From NCBI GenBank assembly GCA_029718625.1, contig CM056379.1:56599487-56663486 (forward strand): a stretch of 64,000 bases of DNA, read 5' to 3'. This DNA comes from Synaphobranchus kaupii (taxonomy: Eukaryota > Chordata > Actinopteri > Anguilliformes > Synaphobranchidae). This document shows, piece by piece, positions 12,601 to 25,400 of the stretch; position 1 is the stretch's first letter, and the number at the start of each line of letters is the position of its first letter. The notes under the pieces are model-generated. The model was not told the origin of the DNA, did not search any database, and was given only the letters and a program-made list of their open reading frames with translations. Both the position numbers and the translations under genes were made by a program.

Positions 12601-15600
12601 CCAAACCCGGAGCTGTATATATCCAATTCTTACCCCAATCTGGAATGTCCAACTATCTGCAACCGCAGCCGTGTTCTATGTGTGAACCACCCTGCCAATT
12701 CGGGAGAACTGGGACATGCACGGTTCTCCTCCGAAACACATGGTTCCAACAGCTACTTCTTTTCGCCTCACAGACTGCAGCTAAGCTCGCACAGAGCATC
12801 GGAGGGGGGACCTTTCATGCAGCTTTGGCATGCAGTCTTACGATTGCCATGTTGGCCAGCCCGGGTCTCCCAACAGCGATTAAATGTGGGACCCTCCCAT
12901 ACCTTGGGCCAAGCAGGCGCCAATTGTGCATCGCCCTGTGGAGCTATGGGCCACATTCGGCAGTGGCATGGTTCAGATTCAATTGCTGTGGATTTTTATG
13001 TCTTAGACATTTATTGAGAACAGGGCTCAAATCTGAATATCTCCGAAAACTCATTACAATGTAGTGTAATGGGTAGATGCAATATGTCCCCAATGGCCAG
13101 AACTGCATTAGTTTTGTGACCATCCGTCTACTTCACTCTGTGTGCCAAATTACAAACTGTTTAATATTTCTTAGATGTAGGTAGTATAGCCTACTGTGTG
13201 ACATAATTGGCACATTTCTCCACTGTCAGAGCTGTCACCTAAAGCTATGTCCAATCTTTTCCCCCCTGACATACATGAAATTATACTCTGGTGTGAAGCT
13301 TAAGTTTTTTTTTTTTTTTTTTAAAGGCCACAGCTTTAACCCCATTTCAATACACCAAGCTGTTGAATAGCTGCAAGACATTGTCTTATACTGATCCCCT
13401 TTATTTGCGATGCAATTACCTTAACTTCGCTTAATTCCAATTTTTGTCCAATGAACTTGGTGACTCTCCATTTGCTTCTTTGTGGTCCAACATGTTCAGT
13501 CTGTGTCCCAAAGTCATGATGTCACAGGCTTCTCCACTCATTTCTCTCAGAATGGAACACAGTCGATCATCAACTGGACTGTTATAGAAGCAAATAAACA
13601 ATAGGAATATGTATCTAGCATTAAGTGTGACTGTCTGTGTGCATATTTTACCATTCATTTGTCATGGTTTCTGGCTCTTTTGGGATTGTTTTGTGTTGGC
13701 ATACGCCGGGAGGTTTTGATTCCCATTATTTTGTTTCATTTCTCCCTGTAAGCTCCCTGTAAGCTGTGCTTATTGGCGTATTTCTCACAAAATAGCAATT
13801 GGCCGAAAGAGTAGTGGAGGTAAGAGAGCGTAGATTTGAAGTTTCCGATTTTTTTAATTGCACTTTTTTGCATTATTTTTTTCCTTTTTGTGATAGATAA
13901 CGTTAGCTAGATAGAGTTGGGTAGTATTTTTTGGTACTTGTTAGTGTAGTGTGAGTTATTCTTTAGCTTAGCTTCTATTTTTCCAATTTGGCTGGTTAGC
14001 TATTTATCAATTTTTGTAGGTTTTTTTGGCTATTCTTAGCAACTTAGCTAGTATTTTTGTATAATATAGACCTTAGTTTATCAATCATGGGTTGCAAATG
14101 CGTTTATCCCAGAAGCAGCAAGACTGTGGGATTGCACTCTTTCCTGGATAACTGAGAAATGGCAAAAAAAATTTGGATGTTTTCCATCCAGTATACAATG
14201 AAACACAGTATAATAGCCTACAACTGGAACAATTAATTCATGATGATTTTTTCAGTCATGAAGTATCATGTCGAGTAGTAAGAGGATGTAGTATGTCAAT
14301 TGGTTCTGCTACAAGCAGCCAACAACATTCCAATCCCGCACGGCCTCCCATACCACTCAGCCACGTCCCCCATCCTCTTAGCCCCTCCATTGCCTCTTCC
14401 CCAGCAGCTTGGAGTGCTGGACATGCTAAAGGCTCAAATAGGTAGGACTGAATATCGCTTTGGTCATCTCTTTCTGTGGACTTGGGGAATTCTGGAGGTG
14501 AAATATCCTCCACCTCAAATTACCTTTTGGTCGAATTGCTGGCCTGGCTACCGTTCAACTCGATGTCACTCATTTTATCAATGTAACACACACTCGCTGT
14601 AAAATCAGCTGTTGGGAAGGGAGGGCGGAGGGGGGAGGGGGTACTCTTCTTTGGGACAGAGCGAGGGAGGGGTGTGGAGACAGGTGTGGTTGATGCTGGA
14701 TGTATTTTTTTAAATTACGAAAGAGGTGCGGTCCAGCTAAAAGAAGGAGCTTGGTTCCCCTTTAATATGTTTAGGTTTATGCAACAATTAAGGTGGCTAC
14801 AGATACAGCATATATTCAGAAATGAGATAGAATCCATGAAACTGCCAGTGCCAAACTATCAGCCAGTTTTCCTCAAACTGTATCCCGGGCCTGGTTGGGC
14901 CAAAGGCGGCAGGTCCAGTATAGGGATAGATCAAGATCATTCATGTAATTACATCTCAAACAACAGCTGTGGTCATAGGACTGTTCACCTTTTCTACTGC
15001 AGCTGCATGTGTGTGTGAGTGTGTGTGCCTCCGTATGGGTGCATATTATTTGGGTACACACATTGGTTCTGTATAGTTTGTTATTTATTGAAGTAAATTA
15101 GATGAAATATGAAGATCAGGAATGTCTCCATAAGCTCACACTATTGACGCTGACCAGAAAAAAAAAAACGTATAGCCAAAATCAACATTACAGTACAAAA
15201 TCAGCACTATTTATAAAGTGTGACATTACACAGCATCTTACCGTAAACGCTGAACTAATTTTGCAATAAATTTACACTTCCACCATGATAAAGCCCACGC
15301 CTTTATTTGTGTACATTTTAATGGGTAGTGATTCTGTTATCACACTTTTGAAAATGCTGGTAGTATTCATTTTTACTTCTCCTTATGATGAGTCATTAGT
15401 GTGAATGCGTTCAGAGATGGTTTGCCTAACTGTCCCACAAAAACAGTTTCATGAAAATGTGAGTTCAGACTGTTTAGACTCCTCCCTTGAGCAGAGCAGT
15501 GGAAACTGCTTTGGCAGGAGTGTCGACAGCTCAGCAACTCGACTCCGCGAGCTGTGTTCCAATGCTCCATTGTGGGGTCCAATGTTCCAGCCACTAGCAC

Positions 15601-16386
15601 TGAGTGTGCGACATCAGACCGATTGCCTCAAACCCCCCCAACTCCATCCCAGTTAGCGGAACCCCCTGTCTCTCGGTCCGATCGTTGAGTCAAAGCGGGG
15701 TGTCTGTTCTCTATCTGCACATGTAATAAAAAAAACATTAAGTTTTATCTCTATGTTTCTATGTATATCTAGCTCTATTCTGCACAGATGTTTTCACTTT
15801 GCAATGATGGGTGTAGAACTGCTGGCTGAAAAGATCAGAGTGAATTGTTTCAGGGTTAGGGGAAATTCCTTCATATTTTGGCTGGCTGGCCACCTCATTT
15901 GGCCTTCGAAATGTAGAGCCGGATTATGTCAGAGGGAGAGAGAAAGTGAGACAGTCCTGTCACTGTGTGTTTGGCCCTCAATTGTCCTCGTTGAGAAACC
16001 ATATTTGACATCTGTTAAATTTCTGGGGTAAACAATTCAATTAAACCAAACTGGAATGAATGAAATTAGCTGCTGGAATTTGCTTAACTGCCACATTGCT
16101 TTGGGGGTGGGGGAGTGTAATAATTATAATGTCACTGAGTTAGATAAAGAGAGTGTCTCCATTGTTGCACACCCTCAAGACAATGGGAACGACCATGCAC
16201 ATGCATGAAAAAGAAGGGATGGAGAGGGAGAGAATGTATGGGAGAGACGGGCTAAATTAGCTGGAGAGACGGGCTAAATTAATCTGTGCACATATTTGCA
16301 AAGATTAGCAATGTTGGCACACTTGAAAGACTAGCTTCTGACTCCCCCTGTCTTGTGTGTGTGTGTAGGTGTGTGTGCATGTGTAT

Positions 16387-16445
<59 letters not shown>

Positions 16446-19400
16446 ATGTGTGCGGTGTGTGTGTGTGCTTGCACGTGTGTAAGTGGTTGAGGGTGGGGCT
16501 TGGCTCCAGCGCCTGTGGTCTTGTGATGGGATGTTGGTGGTGTCACAGGGCTGGCCAGCTGCCTCAGCTGTCAGAGGGAGCATCCATGTCTCTCTGCTCC
16601 CAGGGGCTCCCAAAGGGGTACCTCCAAACCGAAGACCTTCAGGTAGCCCCTCGTACCCGTGTCTCTGTGCCAGGGTGGAAAAGACAGGGAAGGGGTGGGT
16701 GTTGCATGGGAGAATGTAAAACTAAGTATCCTGGCAAAAAGAGTAGGCTTACTGCTACTAAGTAGTACTAAGTAGTGTTAGCGCAGATTAGTTTAGATCA
16801 ACCAGGTTCCTTCCCTGTCCTTTTTTTTTTTTTTACCACTGGAGGTTTGGGTTAGTAACAGGAGTTTCTGGTGCTGTATTAGCTTATGACATGCTATAGA
16901 ATTTGGAATGCTTTGACTTTAAGGGAAGAGAGGCAGTGCCATAGATATAGAACCATAGATGTAACATTATGTCATAGTTAGTGGCGCAATTTTTGAGACC
17001 ATACCCAGAGGTGCGTTCAAATTCAGCGAACAGAGCCGAACGTGCGCGGCAAACATGTTTTCATTGAAAGGTTAAATTTGAACGGCTTTTTAAGAACGTT
17101 CCAAATTGTTTGCATTAGGTATCTTCAATTGAAATCGCCATCTGGGAACACATTTCCCTCAGTCCAGCGTCCATTTTTGTTCGCCGCAAACTACCTTTTC
17201 AGACCGTTCGCTTATGTTTGCAAACATTCGCGGCAAACACAAAGCTAACGGAAAAAAGTTTGAAATAGTTTGCAAACGTTCGCCTTGTTCGCTGAATTTG
17301 AACGCACCTCAGGTAAGATGGTGGCCAGTAACCATGGTTTTATATCTGGCTTCTGAGACCCGATTATGACATCACAGTGGGTTAGAAACAAGGGGCCAAG
17401 ACTGGGCTTTCGTTTTGAAGCTCACTTCCTGGTTGGGCTGGGAGCGGCCATTGTGCCGTTGCTCACTAGCGCCACTGCAGTTGGCTCTAGTATAGGTCTT
17501 TCCCCATGTAAGTCAATGGCAGCAATGTGGTCAAAATACTCAGTCAATAACTTTTTTACACAAAAAAATGTAATTGCAATAGGTGCCTTTCCTTCATCTA
17601 ATGCCTGTGCTGATTTTTTTAAATATTGTGTCGTCTGGACAGGGTATTAACATTTGTTCAGGACCAATCAGAGGGACAGGTTGAGTCCTGGGATCACTGG
17701 CATAGATTGGTTCTATATGGTTCTCACTGCCCTCACTCGGAGGGGCGGGACCTATTTTTATACAGTCTATGCTTGGGACAGGGAGACACGCTGTATTTTT
17801 GAGTGGAAGTCGATGGAGAACATTCATTAGTAGCCTATCGTGAACAAGCTGTTGTTTTGTGGACGCAGTTCGTAGCATAATAAATTGAGTGCCTAACCCG
17901 CTCATCTTCAACATGTTTGTCATCACATATTCATTTTGGTTGGAGCGAGCTATGATGTGTCTACTACGAAAAAAAATACTGTTTCGTAAGATGAGACAGA
18001 AGGGGATGTTGCAGCTACACTACAGGCCCAGTGTCTCGGAGCAAGCAGCCAAACTATGGGTTAAGTATCTCAAATCAATTGCTCCATACCTGTATAACCT
18101 TATCAATTTAGATATTAATTTAGCTATTCCAACCGCTCCCGTAGCCTATGCAATAGCCCCCTGTTATGTACTCCCCCTGTACTGCCCTGTCATGAAGGTT
18201 ACCATTGCTTAGCAATGCTGGGTTAGCTAGCTGGCAAGCTAAGGATATCTCACGGTAAGTCGTTTTAACATTTAGCTAGCAAGCTAACGATAGCTTATGG
18301 CAAGCCATTTTAATTTAACAGTTATCCTTGCTGTCAAGTAATCCTTGCTGGCTGGCCATATAAGTTCGCTAGCTACCGTGATTTCCTAGCTAACGTTACT
18401 AACGTTAGCCAGCTGCTCTAGCTAGAAATCTAACCGGACATTTCTACACCTGGATCATTTTAGGTGCCAAAAATTACGAAAATGTGCGGGAATAGAGCCA
18501 ACGTGTTAGCGTATGTTTGTACTGACTCAATACGGGGATGTTTAAAATAAAACCAATAATTTTTCGGAAAAGAATACGGAGTCTGCGTTTGTAAATGTTT
18601 GCAATGTTTGTGATTAGGTTACAGGATGCAGATGAAAGTTAATGCCAGCTACAATGTAGCTACTACTGTGCTTTTAGCTAGCGTGTGAACCCACTAACCT
18701 TAATCCCCACTTTATCTGGAAGAGTTTTCAGAACGGGGTTTCATGCTGCGGCAAACTGTGACAGACTGCTCTGCCACAGTCGAGTTAATTAGTGGTTAGC
18801 AATGGTGGTGATGCATTGCGTCTAGCTTGGCTACCGAGCTCAGCTGGTATGCTATCTAGCTAATCAAATTAGCTGATGTTAGCTGAATATAAATTGAAAA
18901 TAACTGAATGAACGTTAATTATGTGCCGAATACCACACATTCAATGCGAATAAAGGACACAGTAAAATCGAGGATGAAAATTAAATGTTATATTATAAAA
19001 CATTAGCAACTTAAGGAAGTTTACCGCAAGTTTATTTTGCAAAATGGTAGGTTTGGTCAGGTCATGGGCTTTATATAGTTCTGTGGGCTCTATAGTTCTG
19101 TGGCTTCTCCACTCCGAACTGTCAATCATACTGTGCCCGGGCCATATCCGGTTGACCCTGCTCCAAGCCAAGGTCACTTCGGCTCCATGGAGCAGGCGCA
19201 GTTTGTACAAACGGCCGGCGAAAAAGACTTCCGAGCTTCAATTCAGTTTTTACGAGGCCGTGGAAAGGCAATGGGTGACGTCACAGTGGCTTTGTCCATA
19301 TTATTATACAGTCTATGGTTAGAAAGTACATGACACTTTGCCATGGGTTCCTATTATAGCTGTACCCATTTAAGATGGCTGCCAAATTGTTCCATTTCAG

Positions 19401-22400
19401 AAGTCAAAATTAATATTACATTACATGATATGTCATATCTATGGGCAGTGCTTTCAATGTTGAGAATACAGAGTTGACCATCTGGTTGATCTATAGTAAT
19501 ATCTGTAGTGTTAGCCACCCCTTTGCTGTACAGACTCTGCATTATTGGTGCTGTGCTAACACCCATGGCAGCAGGCTCAAAACAACTGTGACACTGCACC
19601 CTGATAGAGATGTGTGGACCTCGAAGAGGTCCCCCAACGTTTCCGAGGAATTGGCTGTGACCGTGGGCGTTTGTGCCTGTGCGTATGCGTCCTCAGCGTT
19701 TGTTAAGATTGCGACAGGGAAAGCATCGTGCGGTTGTGGTTCTTGAAATGGAGAGACTGAGTTCATGCTTGTTTCCATTTTGCACCCATTTTAAAGTACT
19801 TTGTGGCTTGGGAGCATTAATCACTATGGAAGCTGTGCACACAGCAGCATTACCACATTCAGCAAAGGAGTTTCCATTGTTATTTAAGTAGCTGAGGAAT
19901 TAAGTAGTACTAGTGTTAAGAACTCGGTGGGATGGAACATTGGTTGAAGAGTAGGAACTGAAATCCACATTGTTGCTAAATATATTGAGTCGAGTATCTT
20001 GTAACACTCAGGGAGAACTGTACAGCCTGAACCCCTGAATGACTATGCTCATACACACATAGTACATGCACACACACACAGTGTGATCTAAAATCCAGCA
20101 GGAAGGATTTCTTGTTTCTTCAATTGTGCAGTTTTGAAAGCTCCTGAACAAATTAGTCACTTATAAGTGCAGGGCTTGGCTTCGGCTCAACACCTAATGC
20201 ATTCTGATTCTGATGAAATAAAATCCAGTTAAGCAAAAGATGACTTCTCTGCGCCCTCGCCCTCATCCAATTTGGCTCTGGTCTCCTTGGCAACTCCACC
20301 TTACTTCAGGGGATGGGTTCAGCACGCTCTGCGCAGCTCACAGTGCTTATCGAGGATTGCTGTCATTGCTTTGTAACATACTGGGTTGGTTTCAGGGCGA
20401 GAAATCTTGAGATTCTTCATATTCGAGGTCTTTAGGAATGGAAGCAACAACGGCGAATGTTGGTTTTTTGGTTCTCTTATTGTGGGTGTGAAAAGAAAAA
20501 AATAATAACGTGTGTGAGATTAATTGGTGTGTCAGTACTCTGGGTGTGTGCATGTATGTTGGGACTGCATCTAGAGAATTAGTTTCTTCCTCCCCACCGA
20601 TTCAACCCAGCTCTTAATCCAGGCACTGCTCATTCAACCCAGCTCTTAATCCAGGCACTGCTCATTCAACCCAGCTCTTAATCCAGGCACTGCTCATAGG
20701 CTGCCTGAACCCCCACCCCCCTCCTCCTCACGCAAGCCTGCTCATGCCTCCTGTCTGTTTTGCATTGAGTTTCCCACTGCAGTCAGCACAGCAGAATCCC
20801 TGCTCATCTTTTGACCGTACACGCCTGTTCAGATTGTACCATGGGTCTCCTGACCCTATTTGCTTTTTATTTTTTTTTGCCTTTTAGGATATTCATATTA
20901 TAGACATTGCTGTATAAAGATTATCCGTGCAGTGGTATTCACTTATTGAATTATACTATATGAGCCTTTTGTGCCTTCTTGGTGATAATTTAGTATTCCT
21001 CAGACTAACACTGAAGTTCTCCGCGTTTGTACGTCTAAGTATTTGCTAAGTGATTGTAAAGTAACGTAGTGGGCTATGTATGTGTGAGGGAGTATATGTA
21101 TGATAGTGTATTGATGAGTGTGTCCCTGTATGTGTGTATATTTTCATGTGGAGGTTTTGTGATGATGTGGCAGAACCAGGTTTACCTCAGTTCACTACTG
21201 AGGTATGTCACTGTGAGCACGGCCAGTCAGTCTGCCTCACTCCTCAAAGACTATTGCATTTCCTTACATTTCCCAGGTACCCATTATGGCCCATTATTAA
21301 GACCTGCAGTGGCTTCTAAATCAAACACAGGCCTCAGATATTGTGGCCCGAAGGGAAACGAGCAGCCGAAAAGCACAGAAGCCTTGTGCTGCCGAGGGTT
21401 TGCTGCTCACTGGCTGCTGTAGGACCTCTCTCCTTGCACTGTTACTCTGCTCTGCCAACCCTTCAGTGACCTGCTGCTGAGGGAATAAGCATGGGCCACA
21501 TATCTGCTGCCTATATCTAAAAACAGACTGGACCTCTGCTTCCCACATTTTTGTTTTACATTGAGCACGTCTGTAAGCTGGATCTATATTCAGGTAGTCA
21601 GACCTTTATTTATACCTTTGGTTCGTAAGCCTTGGGCAATACATGGATGTGCTTGGAAAGCAGTGCCCTTCCTGAGAGAATGACTCGGATCAGGAACTCT
21701 GAATGTTTACTGCATAGTTAAGCAAAATCTAAAATGTCACTAAATGCTTACAGGGCAGTAAACTGGCTAATAGCACAGCACTCACTTGTGGTTAGGTCCA
21801 ATGCACTCCGTGAGTTTGAATCCTGTGTGGGACAGCTATCCATAAGCCTCTGAGAATTGTACTGTCATGGAATGGCTCCAGTGGAAACCCCAAACTCTCT
21901 GTGGAAATGACTCCTAGAGAAAGCAGAACCACCTCACCTCCCCCTGAATAAAGGCACTTTTAAAGAGAATGATAATGGACTGCTGGATGGCTCATTCGGT
22001 TAAAGTACTGTGGTGTGTGTGGATGAGCCTCACAGCCTCGGATTGAATCCCAACCGTGCCAGTGCAGACAGTGGCCGGTAGCTCCATAGGGCGATGTCTG
22101 CATCGGCCAGGGTATGGGAGGGTTCAGCTGGACAGGGTTCCTCGTGTCGTCACTCTTGGGCGACCCCCGCTGGCCGAAGGGTACTCGTAAGACTGCATGC
22201 CAAAGCCGCATAAGAAAGGCCTCCCCTCCAGCACCACTCTGTGCGAGCATAGCTGCGTTCTGCAATGTGAAAAAAGTAGCCGTTGGCACCATGTGTTTTG
22301 TACAAGAACCGTGGATGTCCCAGCTCTCCTGCATGAAACATGGCTGCGGTTGCAGATAGATGGACATTCCGGGTTGGGGTAGGAATTGGATATATACAGC

Positions 22401-25400
22401 CCCAGGTTTGGCTGCAAATAAAAACAAATGACAATGAGCATATTTTAAATAAAAGACGATCAGGTTCTCCATTGCTTTGGGTTGTGTTCCATTTTATGGA
22501 TTGCTGAATGTCCTCACCAGGGTAATCACAGAATGTAATTACACTTAATGATTTTTCTACCTAGTGCACCATACAATGATGGCTCTATTTTTGTTGTCTA
22601 TGACCACACACAATACTCTGACCTTTCATGCAATACACAAATACATAATGAGATTTATTGTCATCAGTTGGGACCAATTTGCGATAATGGTTAAGATTGA
22701 TACCCTCCATTTCATTAATTTAACATAATATCTAATGTGGACTGAGTGCCCGTATAAGTTTTCAGGAGTCAGTTTTTTCATACAGCAGATTTTAGAGGAA
22801 AATTGTCTAAGAAGAGCTCCCTTGTCTCAGGTGCTCACAGACTCAGTGTTTCTCCCAGTCTGAGTCTCAGTGTTTCTCCCTCTCTGAGTCTCAGTGTTTT
22901 TTTCTGTCTGAGTCTTAGTGTTTCTCCCTCTCTGAGTCTCAGTGTGTCTCCCTCTCTGAATCTCAGTGTTTCAGCCTTTCTAAGTCTCAGTGTGTCTCCC
23001 TGTCTGAGTCTCAATGTTTCTCCCTCTGAGTCTCAGTGTTTTCCCCTCTCTGAGTCTCAGTGTGTCTCTCTCTCTGATTCTGTGTGTCTCCCTCTCTGAG
23101 TCTCAGTGTTTCTCCCTGTTTGATTATCAGTGTTTCTGCGTCTTCTGTTTCTGAGTCTTCAGTTCTATTCCTTGTGTCTCATTCCTCAGGTGGTGTGGGC
23201 ATCGCGGCCACCCAGCTGTGCAAGACAGTCAAGGACGTGACGGTGTTCGGCACAGCGTCAGCCAGCAAGCACGAAGCCATTAGCCAGGGCGGGGTCACAC
23301 ACACCATCGACTACCGTACGCAGGACTACGTGAGCGAGATCCGCAAGATCAGCCCCAAAGGTGAGGTTGTGGCTCCACATTTCCCAGAGCAGAAAAGATT
23401 ACTCCCATAGCACCACACTCCTGGGGCCACATGTATAAACAGTGCTGAGCAGAAAAATGCCCTCAGAAAGCCGCGTAGGTGAGTTTCCATGCAGAAATTC
23501 AGATGTATAAAATAAGAGAATCTGCATACCTCTGCAGATGCTGGACACCATACGTACGCAATGTTTGGAGTCAGTGTGATATGGTGACACCATGACCGAA
23601 AGGCAGAGGGAGAAAACACAAAGCTTTGCGAAAGCAGATTTCTGACTTTCTTCCTGAGCATTCTTTTACACATTATTTTACTCAGAGTTTTATCCATCCT
23701 AAGGAAGAGAGAGAACTTTTGCCCGCCCAATAACCCGGGAGCGCATGTCTTTTTCCTCATTTCAATGTCTTTGAGTCTTTTCTTTTTGTTTTGGTGACAT
23801 TTCTTTTGAATGTGATGTCTCTTACTATGGTGTCTTGAATGTTGTAAGTCTATTTTAAATGTAAAATTAAAAAGGGATGGGAAATAAAACTCCCCCCGAT
23901 AAAGAATGTTTTTAAAAATGTGAAATGATGTATGGTTGATTGTGTCTAAAAAGAAAATGTTGTTTTATTGGAAAATGAACTTATAACCAATAAAAGACAA
24001 CAAGTTTTATATACACTACTCACAAAAAGTTATGGATATTTGGCTTTCAGGTGAAATTTATGGAAAATGTAAGTTCACGCTACAGTGATATTATACGTAT
24101 CATGAAAGTAGGGCATTTAAGTAGAAGCATGCAATGGTGATTTCCTCATCTCAAACAATTTATTGAAACAAAAGCCAACAACAGTGGTGGGTATACCACA
24201 ACAAAAATGTCAATGTCTCAATAACTTGTCATGTGCCCTTGAGCATCAATTACAGCTTGACAACGACGTCTCATGCTGTTCACAAGTCGACTTATTGTCT
24301 GCTGAGGCATGGCATCCCACTCTTCTTGAAGGGCGGCCCTCAGGTCATTGAGGTTCTGGGGTACAGAGTTACGAGCCTCTACACGGTGAGTCAGCTGATC
24401 CCATAGGTTTTCTATGGGATTCAGGTCTGGAGAAAGTGCAGGCCACTCCATTTGAGGTACCCCAGTCTCCAGCAGCCTTTCCCTAATGATGCGACCTCGA
24501 TGAGCTGGAGCATTGTCGCCCATGAAGATGAAATTAGGCCTGTGTTGTTCATGCAGGGGCACAATGACTGGATTAATGATGTTATTCAGGTAGTATGGGC
24601 TTGTCACTGTACCATTCACAAAGTGTAGGGCAGTTCTGTATTGACTAGACACACCTGCCCACACTGTAACACCGCCACCACCAAAGGGTCGTCTGGTGAC
24701 AACAGTGGCTGATGCATAGCGCTCTCCTTGACGTCTCCAACATCGTTGGCGGCCATCATTTCTGCTCAACGTGAATCGACTTTCATCAGAGAACAGCACT
24801 GAGGCCCACTGGTCCCTCGTCCAGCGTAAATGCTCCCTGGCCCATGCAAGACGATGACGCCTGTGCCTGGTGGTGTGGTCAGGTACCCTTGCAGGTCGTC
24901 TAGCACGCAGACCACGCTGATGTAAACGGTTTCGAATGGTCTGACGTGACACTTGGGTGCCTCTCACCTCCCTTAAATGTGCCTGGAGTTGAGTGGCATT
25001 CATCATCCGGTTCCGCAGGGCACTGTTCACAATGAAGCGGTCATCAGTGTGGGATGTGGCCAAAGGACGTCCACTTCTATGCCTTTCTGTGACTCTTCCA
25101 GTCTCTCTGTATCTCTGTTGCAACCTGCTGATGACACTCTGTGACACTCTAAGCTCAGTGGCCACTTCCCTCTGAGAACATCCTGTTTGAAGCCTCGCAA
25201 TGGCGAGGTACTGTTGATCAATTGTTAGGTGTCGTCTTGGTCTCATGATGTCAAAATGTGAACAGCATGATGAAGAGGACTGTTTAAATACCAATTCTAA
25301 TTGAACCAGGAAATGTATTGGTCGATTCATGGATCAAACACCTGTTGTGAATTTTGCCGTTCAGCTCCTTGTTAGAGAACAGCAAGTTGTGCAAAAAGTA

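Larger units (their letters stand above)
6712..23189 (+). other. vat1 intron 2, 16.5 kb, repeat-rich
   Basis: The largest intron of vat1. It holds two GT microsatellites, a 77-bp tandem duplication, a TTAA-flanked element with a nested Tc1 relic, two opposed copies of a tRNA-derived SINE, a 303-bp inverted-repeat element, a 32-bp triplicate and a 24-bp-class minisatellite, each listed separately. Elsewhere (for example 7000-8900, 13000-16300, 17320-20580) I see only AT-rich intron and unassigned, possibly repetitive sequence. The string TTATACAGTCTATG occurs near both 17756 and 19305, suggesting two related repeat ends. Confidence 0.6.

Noticed and set aside
12433..13064. Plus-strand frames of 165-194 codons
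   Set aside because: They run through the reversed SINE copy; matching frames occur in the other SINE copy on the opposite strand, so this is repeat translation and not a gene.
14089..14200. Possible THAP-like zinc-finger fragment
   Set aside because: Only a few positions fit (GCKCVYP, LHSF) and a stop follows soon after; the evidence is too weak.
20601..20696. CRISPR-like array
   Set aside because: Three head-to-tail identical 32-bp units without spacers in vertebrate intron sequence; this is a minisatellite.
22803..23410. Leucine/serine-rich frames taken as a membrane protein
   Set aside because: Translation of the CTGAGTCTCAGTGTTTCTCC minisatellite running into vat1 exon 3 in or near frame.
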